From: Rostratula benghalensis
Lineage: Eukaryota > Chordata > Aves > Charadriiformes > Rostratulidae
DNA: 64,000 bases
Direction: 5' to 3'
Assembly: GCA_013399305.1 (NCBI GenBank)
Contig: VXAI01000178.1
Span: 683,953 to 747,952 of the forward strand
The notes under the pieces were generated by a model. It saw only the letters and a list, made by a program, of their open reading frames with translations, made no database searches and was not told the origin of the DNA. The position numbers were made by a program, and so were the translations under genes. Shown piece after piece: positions 62,242 to 64,000 of the stretch. Positions within the stretch are counted from its first letter, which is position 1; each line of letters begins with the position of its first letter.

Positions 62242-63487
62242 TTATGTGCTCATCTGGCCTCAAAATCATCATGCTTAAATTTTTAGAATTGTGTTCTACT
62301 AAAACTTTGACCCTTTGGATTTTTCTTTTTTGTTTAAAGGTTTGTAGATATTAAATTACCCAGATTTCCCATAGGACGGAAATTTAATTTCCAATTTTCA
62401 TAATGTTTTCATTAATGGAAAAATCCACATTCTGTTTTAATATTTGGATTAATAAATTCTGGAAAGGCAAGGTCCCTTGACTTAATAAAGTCCCAATCAG
62501 CTCTATACGATTCTAGTGTACCAGTTTCACCAGAGCCTTTCTGGGGAAAGGTCACAGTGCTTTGGGCTGGAATTTACAATCAAAACCAAAGGGGAACAGA
62601 CACATTACAAAGCAGCTAGAAGTATAGTGGATAGACTACATATCTGAAATGTGGAAGACAGAATTACACTTTTCAAATAAATGAAAACAGAAGAAGGCCT
62701 TGAAGTTTCTTAGTCCAATCCCACACACAACCACTGGACTACTATCTATTGAGAACTCTCTTTTTTATCCTTTTTTTTTTTAAAGAGGAAGACTTTAGAA
62801 GACCTTCATTTCACACAGACTGAAGACATTTTTGTCATCTCAAATTTATACAGGACAGGGAAATTCATTACAGCACAGAGAAGATGACGACAAAATCCTT
62901 CCAGGAGGGTGAACAATGCAGAGGACTATGCTCTGTTCATGTTGGTCATTAGGTGGTTGGCACCATAAAAATGCAGAGAGCTACTACTGGTTTGCTACTA
63001 TCTTCTCACTCCAGCAGCAACCATGTTTGAATGGTAAAATCTTGGTATACTTAGGAAAGAAGACAGGAAAGTATTCATTTGTTAGCAATTTTCATTGCCA
63101 AATCATATTCTCTTTTCTTTTCATGTCAGTCACCAAGGCTGAGGTTAGACTTCACAGAAGTTTATAATAAAACATTTCCCCTACATACTGGAGGGGCTTG
63201 AACTCAATCAGCAATTACTAATGATGTTTATTCATGTTATGGTATTTATTTAGCTGCATAAAGTATGCCGTGGATTGGAATTTCTCCTGGCAAGTCCTGC
63301 AAATGTGTCAAGGAAAAATCTCAGTTCTGAATTGTGCCAGTGGAAAGCGAGAATAGGCTACGCTCACATTGTTTGCCCTCGAGCAAATATCTCCAGTGAA
63401 TTGGAGTCATTCAGCTTGCACGTGACAGTAAAACCCAGCAGAAAAGTGGAATTCAGGTTCTGCCTGTCTCAGGTGCTTCCATGACTC
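62242..63487. other. Non-genic stretch between two CR1 copies
   Basis: Unique sequence. The part from about 63240 to 63480 is CpG-containing and looks conserved-element-like (see findings). No gene recognised. Confidence 0.45.
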
Positions 63488-63752
63488 GATGATCAGAGGG
63501 CTGGAGCCCCTCTCCTATGAGGAGAGGCTGAGATAGTTGAGGTTGTTCAGCCTGGAGAAGAGAAAGCTCCATGGAAAACTTAGAGCAGCCTTCCAATACC
63601 TAAAGGGAGCCTACAGGAGAGATGGGGAGGGACTCTTTATGAAAGAGTGTAGTGATAGGATGAGGAGTAACAGTTTTAAACTGAAAGAGGGGAGATTTAG
63701 ATTAGATCTCAGGAAAAAATTTTTTACTGTGAGGATGGTGAGACTCTCATCA
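63488..63752 (+). mobile_element. CR1 LINE fragment lacking its 3' end
   Basis: It starts at 'cagagggctggagcccctct', followed by 'cctatgaggagaggctgaga', 'gttcagcctggagaagagaa', 'gggagcctacaggagagatg', 'gtgataggatgagg', 'aactgaaagaggggagattt' and 'tttactgtgaggatggtgag', ending abruptly after 'actct'. About 200 bases of the 3' end are absent. It overlaps in consensus position with the copy at 61985 and has the same orientation. Confidence 0.92.
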
Positions 63753-64000
63753 GCAAGGGACATCCTAAGTCTTAAATATACTTCCTCTTGAAATGCACTT
63801 GTTACCTAGAAGGTCATTATCCATACTTACCAAAAGAGAAAATTACGTGCAAAAATTAAGGTCTATATTTTTTTTTTAAATTAGATAAATGTTTTGCTTA
63901 TATTCAGTTTTTTTCTAAATTATGCTTTTCTTGTACTATTAAAAATCCTCCTCATATACTCTGTCCAGCATCAAAAATCACAACACATCAGAGCTAGGTA
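63753..64000. other. Non-genic window edge
   Basis: AT-rich unique sequence with a short T run near 63870. The window ends here without a recognisable feature. Confidence 0.5.

Noticed and set aside
1..64000. tRNA, snRNA, rRNA genes, CRISPR arrays or bacterial operons
   Set aside because: No tRNA box pairs with cloverleaf, no U6- or 5S-like sequence and no regularly spaced repeats were seen; the DNA is vertebrate.

Overview
This window is vertebrate nuclear DNA, almost certainly from a bird. Several fragments end in the CR1 LINE 3' signature: a stretch reading like 'ctttaaggtcccttccaac' followed by 'attctatgattctatg'. Both the younger avian CR1 type and a much older archosaur/turtle-like CR1 type are present. 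There are also worn copies of the amniote MIR (CORE-SINE) family, long A/T homopolymers and a short assembly gap of N. I see no mammalian Alu or L1, no bacterial gene organisation and no viral genome. The species cannot be named from the sequence alone.

No complete protein-coding gene can be supported. The open reading frames are short (at most 213 codons), about what chance gives in moderately AT-rich DNA. The longest one lies antisense to a MIR copy, and another is a decayed piece of CR1 reverse transcriptase. The window therefore looks like an intergenic desert or one or more large introns. Three short segments could be exons and are listed as candidates only: an internal exon with both splice sites at 25338-25469, a terminal-exon-like frame at 10930-11202 with AATAAA at 11346, and an 86-codon frame at 54057-54314.

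Layout. 1-9.4 kb: unique-looking AT-rich DNA with A-rich tracts, a 54-bp tandem duplication (7176-7269) and a 38-bp segment found twice (1074, 6009). 9.5-14.2 kb: two CR1 fragments, a MIR pair and the terminal-exon candidate. 14.2-20.8 kb: a T-rich tract and a promoter- or LTR-like block with five CCAAT/ATTGG pentamers, a TATA-like site and a cluster of CpGs (17.76-18.42 kb). 20.8-36.8 kb: the densest CR1 stretch (eight fragments), including a roughly 1-kb ancient copy at 23.3-24.3 kb and a relative at 34.4-34.8 kb. 36.8-43.5 kb: a somewhat GC-richer zone with four strong inverted repeats (38.1-39.1 kb) and the N gap (39990-40020). 43.5-54.3 kb: one CR1, three MIR copies and a conserved-element-like block at about 44.9-45.1 kb. 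54.3-64 kb: mostly unique DNA with a (CAAAA)n tract and two CR1 copies that have lost their 3' ends.

The youngest CR1 copies (9474, 43550, 61985, 63488) look like one subfamily. The old copies (23330, 34405) and the MIRs record much earlier activity. No gene network can be inferred. What the window offers is a repeat fossil record plus a few possible regulatory or structural elements.
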